Assembly: GCF_004208535.1 (NCBI RefSeq)
Contig: NZ_SGIS01000022.1
Location: 1 to 64,000, forward strand
Source: Sphingomonas populi
GTDB lineage: Bacteria; Pseudomonadota; Alphaproteobacteria; Sphingomonadales; Sphingomonadaceae
DNA: 64,000 nt
Direction of reading: 5' to 3'
The notes under the pieces were generated by a model, which was not told the origin of the DNA, ran no database searches, and saw nothing but the letters and a program-made list of their open reading frames with translations. Below, in pieces: positions 8,136 to 17,636 of this stretch; positions within the stretch are counted from its first letter, which is position 1, and each line of letters begins with the position of its first letter. The position numbers were made by a program, and so were the translations under genes.

Positions 8136-10160
8136 GTGACACCCACCAAATTGCTTATCGGCCAGATCCTTGTCGTCTTCGCGATCGTCATCGCGGGGGT
8201 CTGGGCCGCGACGCAATGGGCTGCGGCGATGCTGGCCTATCAGCCCGAACTGGGGTTGCCCTGGTTCCGGCTCGGCACTGTTCCGATCTACCATCCTTGG
8301 GCGCTGTTCGGCTGGTGGTATCACTATGATACCTACGCCCCGGTCGTCTTCGACAAAGCGGGCATGCTCGCCGGCGCCAGCGGCTTCATCGGCTGCGCGG
8401 CAGCGATCTTCGGCTCGCTTTGGCGCGCGCGTCAGTCGAGCAACGTCACCACCTATGGTTCGGCCCGCTGGGCAAGCTCCCGCGAGATCGAGCGCGCCGG
8501 GCTGCATCGGCACGCCGGCGTTATGCTCGGCACGCTCGGGGGCCGCTATCTGCGCCATGACGGCCCCGAGCACATCATGGCGTTCGCGCCGACACGGAGC
8601 GGCAAGGGCGTGGGCCTTGTCGTCCCGACCTTGTTGTCCTGGACAGGTTCGACCGTCGTTCACGACATCAAGGGTGAAAACTGGACGCTGACCGCCGGAT
8701 GGCGCGCGCGCTTCTCGCATTGCCTGCTGTTTAATCCCACCGACGCGGCGTCGGCGCATTACAATCCGCTGCTCGAAGTCCGGCGCGGCGTCAACGAGGT
8801 GCGCGACGTCCAGAATATCGCCGATATCCTGGTCGATCCCGAAGGCGCGCTCGAACGTCGCAACCATTGGGAAAAGACCAGCCATTCGCTGCTGGTCGGC
8901 GCGATCCTCCATATCCTCTACGCCGAGGAGGAGAAGACGCTCGCGCGGGTCGCGACCTTTCTGTCCGATCCGCAGCGCAGCTTCGTCGCCACGCTCCGGC
9001 GGATGATGACCACAAATCATCTCGGCAACGACAGGAATCCCAGGGTCCATCCCGTCGTCGCGTCCGCCGCGCGCGAACTGCTCAACAAGAGCGAGAACGA
9101 GCGTTCAGGCGTGCTGTCGACGGCCATGTCCTTCCTCGGCCTCTATCGCGATCCGACCGTGGCCGAGGTTACCTCGCGCTGCGACTGGCGAATTGCCGAC
9201 CTGATCGAGGCCGAGCGCCCCTTGTCGCTCTATCTCGTCATCCCGCCATCGGACATCAGCCGCACCAAGCCGCTGATCCGGCTCGTGCTCAACCAGATCG
9301 GCCGCCGCCTCACCGAGCGGCTCGACCAGCCCGGAACCTCCGCGCGCCGGCACCAACTTCTGATGATGCTCGACGAGTTTCCGGCACTGGGTCGCCTCGA
9401 TTTCTTCGAGACCAGCCTGGCCTTCATGGCCGGATACGGCATCCGGGCCTTCCTGATTGCGCAAAGCCTCAACCAGATCGAGAAGGCGTACGGCGATCAC
9501 AACGCCATCCTCGACAATTGCCACGTCCGTGTCGCCTTCGCCACCAATGACGAACGCACCGCCAAGCGCATTTCCGACGCGCTCGGCACCGCGACCGAAC
9601 AGCGCGCTATGCGCAACTATGCCGGCCACCGGCTTGCCCCGTGGCTCGCGCACGTCATGGTCAGCCGTCAGGAGACTGCCCGCCAGCTTCTGACCCCGGG
9701 CGAGGTCATGCAACTTTCGGCCGACGAGGAGCTTGTGCTTATCTCCGGGCTCGCGCCGATCCGGGCGCGCAAGCTGCGCTACTTCCAAGACCGCAACTTC
9801 GCCGCCCGGGTGGCACCCGCGCCAGCGGTGGTGGCTGGTCAATATGCCGACCGTCCAAAGTCGCGCGGCGACGACTGGTCCAATCAGGTGCGCGGCACCG
9901 ACGACCGCCTGAAACAGGCGAAGGACGCCGCAGGTGGCGAGGACGACGGCGGCATGCAGCAACAGCGCCATCCCGCCCTTCCCGAACAGGTTTCCAAGAC
10001 GACCGACGCCGCCGAAACGCGCGATCCCCAGATCGTGTCGGACGACGACGATGTCGCCGCCGACAAGCGCGCCATGGACCAGGCGCAAGCGCCGAACGCC
10101 GTCGTCCGTAGCCATGCCATCAACGAGGGCGCGAAGCGCGACCTCGTACCGGATTTCTGA
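8136..10160 (+). CDS. traG: TraG/VirD4-type conjugative coupling protein
   Basis: This 674-residue inner-membrane ATPase should link the relaxosome to the mating-pair channel. Two membrane segments lie in the first 100 residues. The Walker A motif PTRSGKG is at about 151-157, and a Walker B, LLMMLDEFPALG, at about 407-418. The C-terminal 100 residues are charged and low in complexity. It starts with GTG at 8136. It heads the transfer operon and is followed after 7 bp by an RHH gene. The coupling-protein call is firm. The relaxase it would serve is not in the window. Confidence 0.95.
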   Translation: MTPTKLLIGQILVVFAIVIAGVWAATQWAAAMLAYQPELGLPWFRLGTVPIYHPWALFGWWYHYDTYAPVVFDKAGMLAGASGFIGCAAAIFGSLWRARQSSNVTTYGSARWASSREIERAGLHRHAGVMLGTLGGRYLRHDGPEHIMAFAPTRSGKGVGLVVPTLLSWTGSTVVHDIKGENWTLTAGWRARFSHCLLFNPTDAASAHYNPLLEVRRGVNEVRDVQNIADILVDPEGALERRNHWEKTSHSLLVGAILHILYAEEEKTLARVATFLSDPQRSFVATLRRMMTTNHLGNDRNPRVHPVVASAARELLNKSENERSGVLSTAMSFLGLYRDPTVAEVTSRCDWRIADLIEAERPLSLYLVIPPSDISRTKPLIRLVLNQIGRRLTERLDQPGTSARRHQLLMMLDEFPALGRLDFFETSLAFMAGYGIRAFLIAQSLNQIEKAYGDHNAILDNCHVRVAFATNDERTAKRISDALGTATEQRAMRNYAGHRLAPWLAHVMVSRQETARQLLTPGEVMQLSADEELVLISGLAPIRARKLRYFQDRNFAARVAPAPAVVAGQYADRPKSRGDDWSNQVRGTDDRLKQAKDAAGGEDDGGMQQQRHPALPEQVSKTTDAAETRDPQIVSDDDDVAADKRAMDQAQAPNAVVRSHAINEGAKRDLVPDF

Positions 10161-10167
10161 GGCCGTG

Positions 10168-10572
10168 ATGAAGATCCGCCAGAACCTCTATATCGACCGC
10201 GAACTGAGCGATGCGCTCGAGGCGCTCGCCGCTGGTCCGCGCGGCAATAAAAGCCACATCGTCAACGATGCGCTCCGTGACTGGCTGGCGCGCCGTGGAA
10301 CCAAAGAGGTCGATGACCTGCTCAAGGTCCGCCTCGACCGCCTGACACGCGAACTCGCCGGCGCGCGGCGCGATATCGACGTGCTGCTGGAGAGCCAGGC
10401 GCTGTTCGTCCGCTACCAGTTGATGGTGACAGCGCCGTTGCCCGAAGCCGATGCCGCAGCGCGCGCGATCGGTCGCGATCGGTTCGAGGCCTTCGTCTCG
10501 CAGGTCGGGCGCCAGCTCGCGAGTGGCAAGCGTACGCTGACGCCGATCGACACCGATGGAGGTGCGTCATGA
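10168..10572 (+). CDS. CopG-like ribbon-helix-helix protein of the transfer operon
   Basis: The 134-residue product starts MKIRQNLYIDRELSDALE and continues GNKSHIVNDALRDWL, the beta-strand plus two-helix pattern of ribbon-helix-helix DNA-binding proteins. A basic and coiled region follows. ATG at 10168 lies 8 bases after the traG stop, and its own stop overlaps the trbB start (ATGA). Genes of this type sit between traG and trbB in many alphaproteobacterial elements, where they may control transfer or assist the relaxosome. The exact role is inferred. Confidence 0.85.
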   Translation: MKIRQNLYIDRELSDALEALAAGPRGNKSHIVNDALRDWLARRGTKEVDDLLKVRLDRLTRELAGARRDIDVLLESQALFVRYQLMVTAPLPEADAAARAIGRDRFEAFVSQVGRQLASGKRTLTPIDTDGGAS

Positions 10573-11588
10573 CCTCCGCCCCAACCGACAGCGTTTCCGC
10601 CGAACGCCGCCGTACCATGCTGCGGACCGCGATGGGGCCGGCGATTGCCGCCGCGCTCACCGATCCGCGCGTCATCGAGATCATGGTCAATCCCGATGGT
10701 GCGCTGCGCGTCGATATCCTCGGCGAAGGCCGTGTCGACACCGACGTAAAGCTCGATGCGCCCCAGGTCGAGCGGATCATCCGGCTGGTGGCGTCGCATG
10801 TCCGGTCCGAAGTCCATGGCGACAAGCCCATCGTGTCGGCCGAACTGCCGCCGCTTGGGTCTGGCGCCGGTGAGCGGTTCGAGGGCATCCTGCCGCCGGT
10901 TTCGACGGCCCCGTGCTTTTCGATCCGCAAACCCGCTGCCCGCATCTACACGCTGATGGACTATGTGACCGACGGCATCATGTCGGCCGAGACCGCGCGC
11001 ATGCTCTCGCTCGCAGTCGTCGATCGCCGCAACATCCTCGTCGCCGGCGGGACCAGTTCGGGTAAGACCACACTCGCCAACGCGCTGCTCGCCGAAATGG
11101 CGCATCTCGACGAACGCGTGATCCTGATCGAGGACACCCGCGAACTCCAATCGCCGGCGCGCGACACCGTCGCGCTCAGGACCCGGCCAAGCGCATCCGA
11201 CAAGAACACCGCCGTCACCATGGGCGATCTCGTGCGCTCGACGCTGCGCCTTCGGCCCGACCGCATCATCGTCGGCGAGGTTCGGGGCGGCGAGGCACTC
11301 GACATGCTCAAGGCCTGGAACACCGGTCATCCCGGCGGGATCGCGACCGTCCATGCCAACAGCGCGGCGTCCGCGCTCTACCGGATCGAGCAGCTCATCC
11401 AGGAGGCCGTGGTCACCGTGCCGCGCCGCCTGGTCGCCGAGGCCATCGACATGATCGTGTTCATTGCCGGGCGCGGCACCGCGCGGCGCATCGAGACGAT
11501 CGCCCGCGTCGCCGGGCTCGATCCAGACGGCGGCTACGCTGTCGTCGAACTCACCCCGACCCTGATCCCTGACTTGCAAGGAGACTGA
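10569..11588 (+). CDS. trbB: TrbB, VirB11-type conjugation ATPase
   Basis: This 339-residue protein belongs to the GSPII_E/VirB11 hexameric ATPases that power assembly of type IV secretion channels. The Walker A loop GGTSSGKTT is near residue 160, followed by the Asp box LIEDTRELQ and the His-containing GHPGGIATVHANS. The length fits the family. It overlaps the preceding gene by four bases and is followed by trbC after one base, so it is part of one translationally coupled operon. Confidence 0.96.
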   Translation: MTSAPTDSVSAERRRTMLRTAMGPAIAAALTDPRVIEIMVNPDGALRVDILGEGRVDTDVKLDAPQVERIIRLVASHVRSEVHGDKPIVSAELPPLGSGAGERFEGILPPVSTAPCFSIRKPAARIYTLMDYVTDGIMSAETARMLSLAVVDRRNILVAGGTSSGKTTLANALLAEMAHLDERVILIEDTRELQSPARDTVALRTRPSASDKNTAVTMGDLVRSTLRLRPDRIIVGEVRGGEALDMLKAWNTGHPGGIATVHANSAASALYRIEQLIQEAVVTVPRRLVAEAIDMIVFIAGRGTARRIETIARVAGLDPDGGYAVVELTPTLIPDLQGD

Positions 11589-11589
11589 C

Positions 11590-11925
11590 ATGACGACCGT
11601 TCGTATTCCCAACCGCAACCGCTTCTTCGTCACCGGGCTGATGCTCGGCCTGTCGATCACGATGACCAGCCACGCCTATGCCAGCGGCGCGGGCATGCCC
11701 TGGGAGCAGCCGCTCCAGCAGGTACTGGAGTCGGTTCAGGGACCGGTCGCCAAGATCGTCGCGGTGCTGATCATCATTTCCACGGGGCTGGCGCTTGCAT
11801 TCGGTGAGACGGCCGGCGGCTTTCGCAAGCTCATCCAAATCGTCTTCGGGCTGTCGATCGCATTTGCCGCGTCGAGCTTCTTCCTGTCCTTCTTCAGCTT
11901 TGGCGGCGGAGCGCTCGTCGCATGA
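11590..11925 (+). CDS. trbC: TrbC, conjugative pilin precursor
   Basis: The 111-residue product has a basic start and a hydrophobic signal region ending near SHAYASG, then two membrane-spanning segments (about 55-75 and 85-105). This is the layout of TrbC/VirB2 pilins, whose mature subunit builds the mating pilus. It lies between trbB and trbD as expected and overlaps trbD by four bases. Confidence 0.93.
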   Translation: MTTVRIPNRNRFFVTGLMLGLSITMTSHAYASGAGMPWEQPLQQVLESVQGPVAKIVAVLIIISTGLALAFGETAGGFRKLIQIVFGLSIAFAASSFFLSFFSFGGGALVA

Positions 11926-12197
11926 GTCCTACCGACAACGGACATGTTGCTGGCTTCGAAGCGCCGATCCACGCCAGCTTGGGGCAAGCCATCCTGCTCG
12001 GCGGCGCACCGCGCGGCATCGCGATCGTCAACGGTACGATCGCCGCCGCGATGGGTTTGGGCCTCCAGCAATGGCTGGTCGGGATCGCGATCTGGGCGAT
12101 CGGCCACAGCATTGCCGTTTTCGCCGCCCGCCGCGACCCGGACTTCGTGCCCGTCCTGCTGCGCCATCTGCGCCAGAAGGGATATCTGGCATGCTGA
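11922..12197 (+). CDS. trbD: TrbD, VirB3-like inner-membrane protein
   Basis: The 91-residue protein contains the family start GFEAPIHASLGQAILLGGAPR and paired hydrophobic segments (about 42-70). VirB3/TrbD works in the inner membrane with the TrbE ATPase. It overlaps trbC by four bases at its start and trbE by seven bases at its end. Some systems fuse VirB3 to VirB4; here they remain separate but coupled. Confidence 0.92.
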   Translation: MSPTDNGHVAGFEAPIHASLGQAILLGGAPRGIAIVNGTIAAAMGLGLQQWLVGIAIWAIGHSIAVFAARRDPDFVPVLLRHLRQKGYLAC

Positions 12198-14629
12198 ACC
12201 TCGCCGAATACCGATCCCGTGCCGATCGGCTCGCCGACCATCTGCCTTGGGCCGCGCTGGTCGCACCTGGCGTCATCCTCAACAAGGATGGCAGCTTCCA
12301 GCGCAGCTTCGCCTTCCGCGGTCCCGACCTCGAAAGCGCGACCGAGGCGGAACTGGTGTCGGCGTGCGCACGGGCGAACAATGTCCTCAAGCGGCTCGGC
12401 TCGGGCTGGGCGCTGTTCTTCGAGGCCGAGCGGCGCGAGGCGCTCGGCTATCCCGAGAGCGCCTTTCCCGACGCAGCGTCGTGGCTGGTCGAGCAGGAGC
12501 GACGCGGCGGCTTCGAAGCCGAGGGGCAGCATTTCGAGAGCGTCTATCATGGCACGTTGGTCTGGTTGCCACCTGCCGACAGCAGCGATGCGGCTGGACG
12601 GACGCTGGTCGAGCGGCCCGACGACGCGAAAGGGCGGGACTGGCACGCCAGCCTCGCCGGCTTCATCGCCGAGACCGATCGCGTGCTCGACCTCCTGTCG
12701 GGCTTCATGCCCGAGGTGCGGGCGCTGGGTGACGCCGAGACGCTGACCTATCTCCACGGCACCGTTTCCAGCCGCCGTCATCCGGTCGCCGTGCCGGAAA
12801 CACCAATCTATTTCGATGCGCTGCTCGCCGACACACCGCTGGTCGGCGGGCTGGAGCCCATGCTCGGGGATCGGCATCTGCGTACGCTGACGGTACTGGG
12901 ATTCCCGAACCTGAGCCGGCCCGGCATCCTCGACGCGCTCAACCATCAGGATTTCGACTATCGCTGGGTCACGCGCTTTATCGCGCTCGACAAGACCGAT
13001 GCTACAAGCGCGCTGACGAAGATCCGCCGGCAATGGTTCAACAAGCGCAAGTCGATCACCGCGCTGCTGCGCGAGGTGATGTACAACCAGCCGGTCCAGC
13101 TGCTCGACAGCGACGCCGACAACAAGGTGGTGGATGCCGACCTCGCGCTCCAGGCGCTCGGCGGCGACCATGTCGCCTTCGGCTACCTGACCACGACGAT
13201 CACGGTGTCGGCTGCCGACCGCACCCGTGCCGAGGACAAGGTCCGCGCGGTCGAGCGTATCGTCAACGGCCTCGGCTTCACCGCCAAGCGCGAAGGCGTC
13301 AACGCGGTCGAGGCGTGGCTGTCGTCGCTGCCCGGTCAGGTCTACGCCAATGTGCGCCAGCCGCTGGTCCACACTCTCAACCTCGCCCATCTCATGCCGC
13401 TGTCGTCGGTCTGGGCAGGCCCAACCGAAAACCGGCACCTCGGCGGGCCGCCGCTGCTCTATGCGCAGACCAGCGGGTCGACGCCGTTCCGCCTCTCCAC
13501 CCATGTCGGCGACGTCGGCCACATGCTCGTCGTCGGACCGACTGGCGCGGGCAAGTCGGTGCTGCTGGCGCTGATCGCGCTCCAGTTCCGGCGTTATACC
13601 GGTTCCCAAGTCTATATCTTCGACAAAGGCTATTCGGCACGCGCGGCGGTGCTGGCGATGGGCGGCGCGCATCATGCCCTCGGTCTCGGCGCGGATAGCG
13701 GCGAGGCCCTGGCATTCCAGCCGCTCCGCCGCATCGACGATGCCGCCGAGCGGAGTTGGGCGGCGGAATGGATCGCAGCGCTGCTCGCCCACGAGAAGGT
13801 CATGGTCGATCCGCACGTGAAGGACGCCGTCTGGTCGGCGTTGGGCAGTCTCGCATCGGCGCCCCCGGAGGAGCGGACGCTGACCGGGCTCGCCATGCTG
13901 CTACAGTCCAATGCGCTGCGAACCGCACTCACGTCCTATACGCTCGACGGCCCCTATGGCCGGCTCCTCGACGCGGCCGAGCAGAAACTCGCTCTCGCCG
14001 ACGTCCAGTGCTTCGAGACCGAGTCGCTGATGGGACAGGCCGGCGTCGTCGCGCCGGTACTGACCTATCTGTTCCACCGCCTCGAGGAGCGGTTCGACGG
14101 CCGCCCGACGCTGCTGGTGCTCGACGAGGCATGGATCTTCCTCGACCATCCGCTCTTCGCCGCGCGCATCCGCGAATGGCTTAAAGTCCTGCGCAAGAAG
14201 AATGTCGCGGTGCTGTTCGCGACCCAGAGCCTCGCCGACATCGCCGACAGCAGTATCGCGCCCGCCATCATCGAAAGCTGCCCGCAGCGCATATTGCTGC
14301 CCAACGACCGCGCGATCGAGCCGCAGTCGCGCGCCGCCTATGAGCGGTTCGGCCTCAACGCCGCCCAAATCGAGCTGATAAGCCGCGCCACGCCCAAGCG
14401 GCATTATTACCTGCAATCCGCACGCGGCAATCGCCTGTTCGAACTCAGCCTCGGCCCGATTGCGCTGGCGCTGTGCGGCGCCTCCGATCCCGCGACCCAG
14501 GCGCGGATCGACGCCCTTCTCACAGAATTCGGGCCGACCGATTTCGCTGCCCGCTTCCTCGCCGACGCAGGCCTCGATTGGGCCGTGCCGCTCATCGCCG
14601 GATTCACCAGCCTCAGCATCAAGGAGTAA
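12191..14629 (+). CDS. trbE: TrbE, VirB4-type conjugation ATPase
   Basis: The 812-residue ATPase drives pilus biogenesis and substrate transfer. The N-terminal CagE/TrbE domain comes first, Walker A VGPTGAGKS is at about 448-456, and Walker B TLLVLDEAWIFLD at about 638-650. The start at 12191 (MLNLAEYRSRADRL) matches family members and overlaps trbD; longer open frame upstream runs through trbC and trbD and is ignored. The stop is preceded by AAGGAG, which would serve as the ribosome site for trbJ. Confidence 0.97.
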   Translation: MLNLAEYRSRADRLADHLPWAALVAPGVILNKDGSFQRSFAFRGPDLESATEAELVSACARANNVLKRLGSGWALFFEAERREALGYPESAFPDAASWLVEQERRGGFEAEGQHFESVYHGTLVWLPPADSSDAAGRTLVERPDDAKGRDWHASLAGFIAETDRVLDLLSGFMPEVRALGDAETLTYLHGTVSSRRHPVAVPETPIYFDALLADTPLVGGLEPMLGDRHLRTLTVLGFPNLSRPGILDALNHQDFDYRWVTRFIALDKTDATSALTKIRRQWFNKRKSITALLREVMYNQPVQLLDSDADNKVVDADLALQALGGDHVAFGYLTTTITVSAADRTRAEDKVRAVERIVNGLGFTAKREGVNAVEAWLSSLPGQVYANVRQPLVHTLNLAHLMPLSSVWAGPTENRHLGGPPLLYAQTSGSTPFRLSTHVGDVGHMLVVGPTGAGKSVLLALIALQFRRYTGSQVYIFDKGYSARAAVLAMGGAHHALGLGADSGEALAFQPLRRIDDAAERSWAAEWIAALLAHEKVMVDPHVKDAVWSALGSLASAPPEERTLTGLAMLLQSNALRTALTSYTLDGPYGRLLDAAEQKLALADVQCFETESLMGQAGVVAPVLTYLFHRLEERFDGRPTLLVLDEAWIFLDHPLFAARIREWLKVLRKKNVAVLFATQSLADIADSSIAPAIIESCPQRILLPNDRAIEPQSRAAYERFGLNAAQIELISRATPKRHYYLQSARGNRLFELSLGPIALALCGASDPATQARIDALLTEFGPTDFAARFLADAGLDWAVPLIAGFTSLSIKE

Positions 14630-14660
14630 CCACCATGTCCGCATCCGCACCACGAAATAC

Positions 14661-15380
14661 ATGACCGCCAGCGCGCTCTGCATCGCCGCCGCTGGTGCCG
14701 GCCTGACCGGCATCGCGCTGCCGAGCGCGCCAGCGCACGCGATCGTCGTGTTCGATCCCAGCAACTACAGCCAGAATATCCTGACCGCCGCGCGAACGCT
14801 TCAGCAGATCAACAACCAAATCCGCAGCTTGCAGAACCAGGCACAGAGCCTGATCAACCAGGCGAAGAACCTTACCACCATCAGCTTTCCTGAAATCCAG
14901 GCGATCACCCAGACGCTTCGGCAGATCGACCAGTTGATGGGCCAAGCGCAGGGCATCCAGTTCCGCATTGGCGGTCTCGACCAGCAGTTCCGCCAGCTCT
15001 TTCCCCAGAGCTTCAACCAGGCGCTGACCATGAACGGCCAGGTTGTCGCCGCGCGGACGCGGCTCGACACCGAGATGTCGGCCTACAAACAGACGATGGG
15101 TGTGCAGGCGCAGGTCGTCGAAAATGTCCAGGCTGATGCCCAGACCCTCAACGGCATCGTATCGCGGAGCCAGGGCGCCGAAGGCGCGCTGCAGGTCAGC
15201 CAAGCCACCAACCAGTTGCTCGCGCTGACCGCCAAGCAGCAGTTCCAGATTCAGAACCTGATGGCGGCACAATACCGGGCACAGGCGATCGAACAGGCGC
15301 GGCGCGCGCAGGCCGAGATCGACGCACGCGCCGCCACCACCAGGTTCCTCGGTTCCGGCTCGGCTTACACTCCCCAGTAA
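14661..15380 (+). CDS. trbJ: TrbJ, VirB5-like conjugation protein
   Basis: The product (239 residues from ATG 14661) starts with a signal peptide (cleavage near AHAIVV) followed by a Gln- and Asn-rich helical body typical of TrbJ. The start is odd. The best-placed ATG (14635, eight bases after AAGGAG) is out of frame and encodes only nine residues before a TGA that overlaps ATG 14661. If one C were added after 14640, the frame would run from 14635 straight into TrbJ. Either the short frame is a coupled leader, or a single-base loss or sequencing error removed the original start. The signal peptide is still complete from 14661. Confidence 0.88.
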   Translation: MTASALCIAAAGAGLTGIALPSAPAHAIVVFDPSNYSQNILTAARTLQQINNQIRSLQNQAQSLINQAKNLTTISFPEIQAITQTLRQIDQLMGQAQGIQFRIGGLDQQFRQLFPQSFNQALTMNGQVVAARTRLDTEMSAYKQTMGVQAQVVENVQADAQTLNGIVSRSQGAEGALQVSQATNQLLALTAKQQFQIQNLMAAQYRAQAIEQARRAQAEIDARAATTRFLGSGSAYTPQ

Positions 15381-15511
15381 GCCGGGGCCGGCGCAGGCGG
15401 CGGCGAATCGCCTCCTCGTCGCTGCCGCCGCGCAGGTTCGGTCATGAGGCCGCGCCCCAAGCGCCCTCATCCCAGATCGGACCTGCGCGGCTTCATTCCC
15501 AGGATTTCCCT

Positions 15512-16816
15512 ATGAACGACCTGAACGTCATCGATCGGTTCCTGCAGACCTTCATCCGCTACATCGACAGCGGGTTCGGGCTGCTGGGGGGCGATGTCGC
15601 CTTCCTGACCACGACCCTGATCGGCATCGACATCACGCTCGCCGGCCTGTTCTGGGCGATGGGCGGCGAGCAGGGCGTGATCGGTCGCTTCATCAAGAAG
15701 ATTCTGTATGTCGGGGCGTTCGCTTTCATCCTGAACCGCTTCTCGACCCTCGCCGACATCATCTTCCGTTCCTTCACGGCGGCCGGCCTGACGGCGGGCG
15801 GCGGAACGCTTACCGCAGATAATCTCCTCAAACCCGGCCGCCTTGCCAGCACCGGCTTCTCGGCGGCCTGGCCGCTGCTCGAGCAGGTCTCGAAGCTGAT
15901 CGGCTTCACCAGCTTCTTCGACAATTTCCTGACCATCATCGTGCTGCTGTTTGCCTGGGCGATCGTCATCATCGCCTTCTTCATCCTGGCCGTGCAGATG
16001 TTCGTGTGCATCGTCGAGTTCAAGCTGACGACGCTCGCCGGCTTCGTGCTGGTGCCGTTCGCGCTCTGGAACCGCACCAGCTTCCTCGCCGAGCGCGTGC
16101 TCGGCAATGTCGTCAGCTCCGGCATCAAGGTGATGGTGCTCGCCGTCATCGTCGGCATCGGCTCGAATTTCTTCAGCGAGTTTACCACCGCCCTTCAGGG
16201 CCAGGAACCCGACATCGGCCAGGCCATGAGCCTCGTGCTGGCGTCGCTCACGCTATTCGGGCTCGGTATCTTCGGTCCCGGCATCGCCTCGGGTCTCGTC
16301 GCCGGCGCGCCGCAACTGGGCGCGGGCGCGGCGCTCGGCACGACTATTGGCGCGGCCAGCGTGGTTGCGCTGGGCGGCGGCGCCGCGATGGGCGCGGCCG
16401 GTGCCGTCGGCGGGGCTGCGCTCAGTGCGATCCGGGCAGGCACGGCCATGGGGTCAGCAGCGTCGGCCTCCTACCAGCTCGGCCAGACCGCGACCGGATC
16501 CTCAAGCGTCGGCGCCGGCATCGGCGGCATGGCGCAGGCGGCCGGCAACGCAATCCGCCAAAAGGCTTCGGCAGCGCTGGGCTTGTCGGAGGCCGCTGAG
16601 CGCGGCCGCGACGCGGCCTGGTCGGCTCTGAATGGCGCCGGCGGTTCTACTGGACCGACTCCCCACGCATCCGCCGATGGCGCTCCGTCCTGGGCACGAT
16701 CGCTGCGCCGCCAGCAGGATGCCCGTCACCACCGCCACGTCGCGCTTCAAACCCTCAAGGAAGGCGATCGTGGCGGCGCATCCGCCACCCCCGACATCAA
16801 GGAAAGGGAAGACTGA
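15512..16816 (+). CDS. trbL: TrbL, VirB6-type polytopic membrane protein
   Basis: This 434-residue inner-membrane channel component has at least five hydrophobic segments between residues 25 and 280, then a Gly/Ala-rich stretch and a charged C-terminal tail. Position between trbJ and trbF and overall layout fit TrbL. A gap of 131 bp separates it from trbJ and holds a GC-rich stretch with no gene; trbK, a small lipoprotein gene found here in RP4, is not recognisable. Confidence 0.94.
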   Translation: MNDLNVIDRFLQTFIRYIDSGFGLLGGDVAFLTTTLIGIDITLAGLFWAMGGEQGVIGRFIKKILYVGAFAFILNRFSTLADIIFRSFTAAGLTAGGGTLTADNLLKPGRLASTGFSAAWPLLEQVSKLIGFTSFFDNFLTIIVLLFAWAIVIIAFFILAVQMFVCIVEFKLTTLAGFVLVPFALWNRTSFLAERVLGNVVSSGIKVMVLAVIVGIGSNFFSEFTTALQGQEPDIGQAMSLVLASLTLFGLGIFGPGIASGLVAGAPQLGAGAALGTTIGAASVVALGGGAAMGAAGAVGGAALSAIRAGTAMGSAASASYQLGQTATGSSSVGAGIGGMAQAAGNAIRQKASAALGLSEAAERGRDAAWSALNGAGGSTGPTPHASADGAPSWARSLRRQQDARHHRHVALQTLKEGDRGGASATPDIKERED

Positions 16817-16835
16817 GTCATGATCTTCAAACCCC

Positions 16836-17636
16836 ATGATCTTTAAGCGCGCGATCCAGCGCTACGCGCAGATGCCCGAGCCCGAGACGCCCTATCAACG
16901 CGCCGGCCAGGTCTGGGACGACCGCATCGGCTCGGCTCGCGTTCAAGCCCACAACTGGCGATTGATGGCGTTCGGCACGCTGTCGCTATCGACCGTCATG
17001 TCGGGGGCGCTCATCTGGCAGTCGCTACAGAGCCGGGTCACGCCCTATGTCGTCGAGGTTGATCGCCTCGGTGAGGCCCGGGCGGTGACCAAGGCCGAAG
17101 CGGGCTATCATCCGACCGATCCCCAGATCGCCTGGCATCTGGCGAAGTTCATCGAGAATGTCCGCGGGGTCTCGCTCGACCCGGTGTTGATGCGTCGCGA
17201 CTGGCTGTCCGCCTATGACTTCACGACTACGCGGGGGAGCCAGTTCCTTGGCGACTATGCGCGGGCTGCGGACCCGTTCGCCAGGATCGGCGAGCGCACC
17301 GTGTCGGTCCAGGTGACCAGCGTCGTCCGGGCATCCGATCGCTCGTTCCAGGTCAAATGGACCGAGACGGCCTATGAGCGTGGCAGCGCGGCAGGTTCCT
17401 CTCACTGGACCGGCATCCTGACGATCCTGACGAAGCAGCCGGTGTCGGCCGACACGCTCCGCAGGAACCCGCTCGGCATCTACATCGATGCGATCGACTG
17501 GAGCCGCGAGATCGAGCCTGCGGCGTCGACCGCTCCCACGCGCACCACGCAGTCGCCCAGCAAGCTGCCGCTCGGCTCGCCGCTCGACCCGAACCTTGCC
17601 GCTCAACCGACCGTCAATCCGGAGACGCAGCCATGA
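16836..17636 (+). CDS. trbF: TrbF, VirB8-type assembly factor
   Basis: The 266-residue protein has a cytoplasmic start, one membrane helix (about 48-66) and a periplasmic VirB8-like domain. The motif PETPYQRAGQVWDDRIG near the start is typical of TrbF. A near-copy of the start region (CATGATCTT) lies 16 bases upstream, and the ATG it contains (16820) opens a nine-codon dead-end frame, so 16836 is the real start. The stop overlaps trbG. Confidence 0.94.
   Translation: MIFKRAIQRYAQMPEPETPYQRAGQVWDDRIGSARVQAHNWRLMAFGTLSLSTVMSGALIWQSLQSRVTPYVVEVDRLGEARAVTKAEAGYHPTDPQIAWHLAKFIENVRGVSLDPVLMRRDWLSAYDFTTTRGSQFLGDYARAADPFARIGERTVSVQVTSVVRASDRSFQVKWTETAYERGSAAGSSHWTGILTILTKQPVSADTLRRNPLGIYIDAIDWSREIEPAASTAPTRTTQSPSKLPLGSPLDPNLAAQPTVNPETQP

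Noticed and set aside
11795..12190. Upstream extension of trbE
   Set aside because: The extra 130 residues overlap trbC and trbD in another frame. TrbE family members start at 12191.
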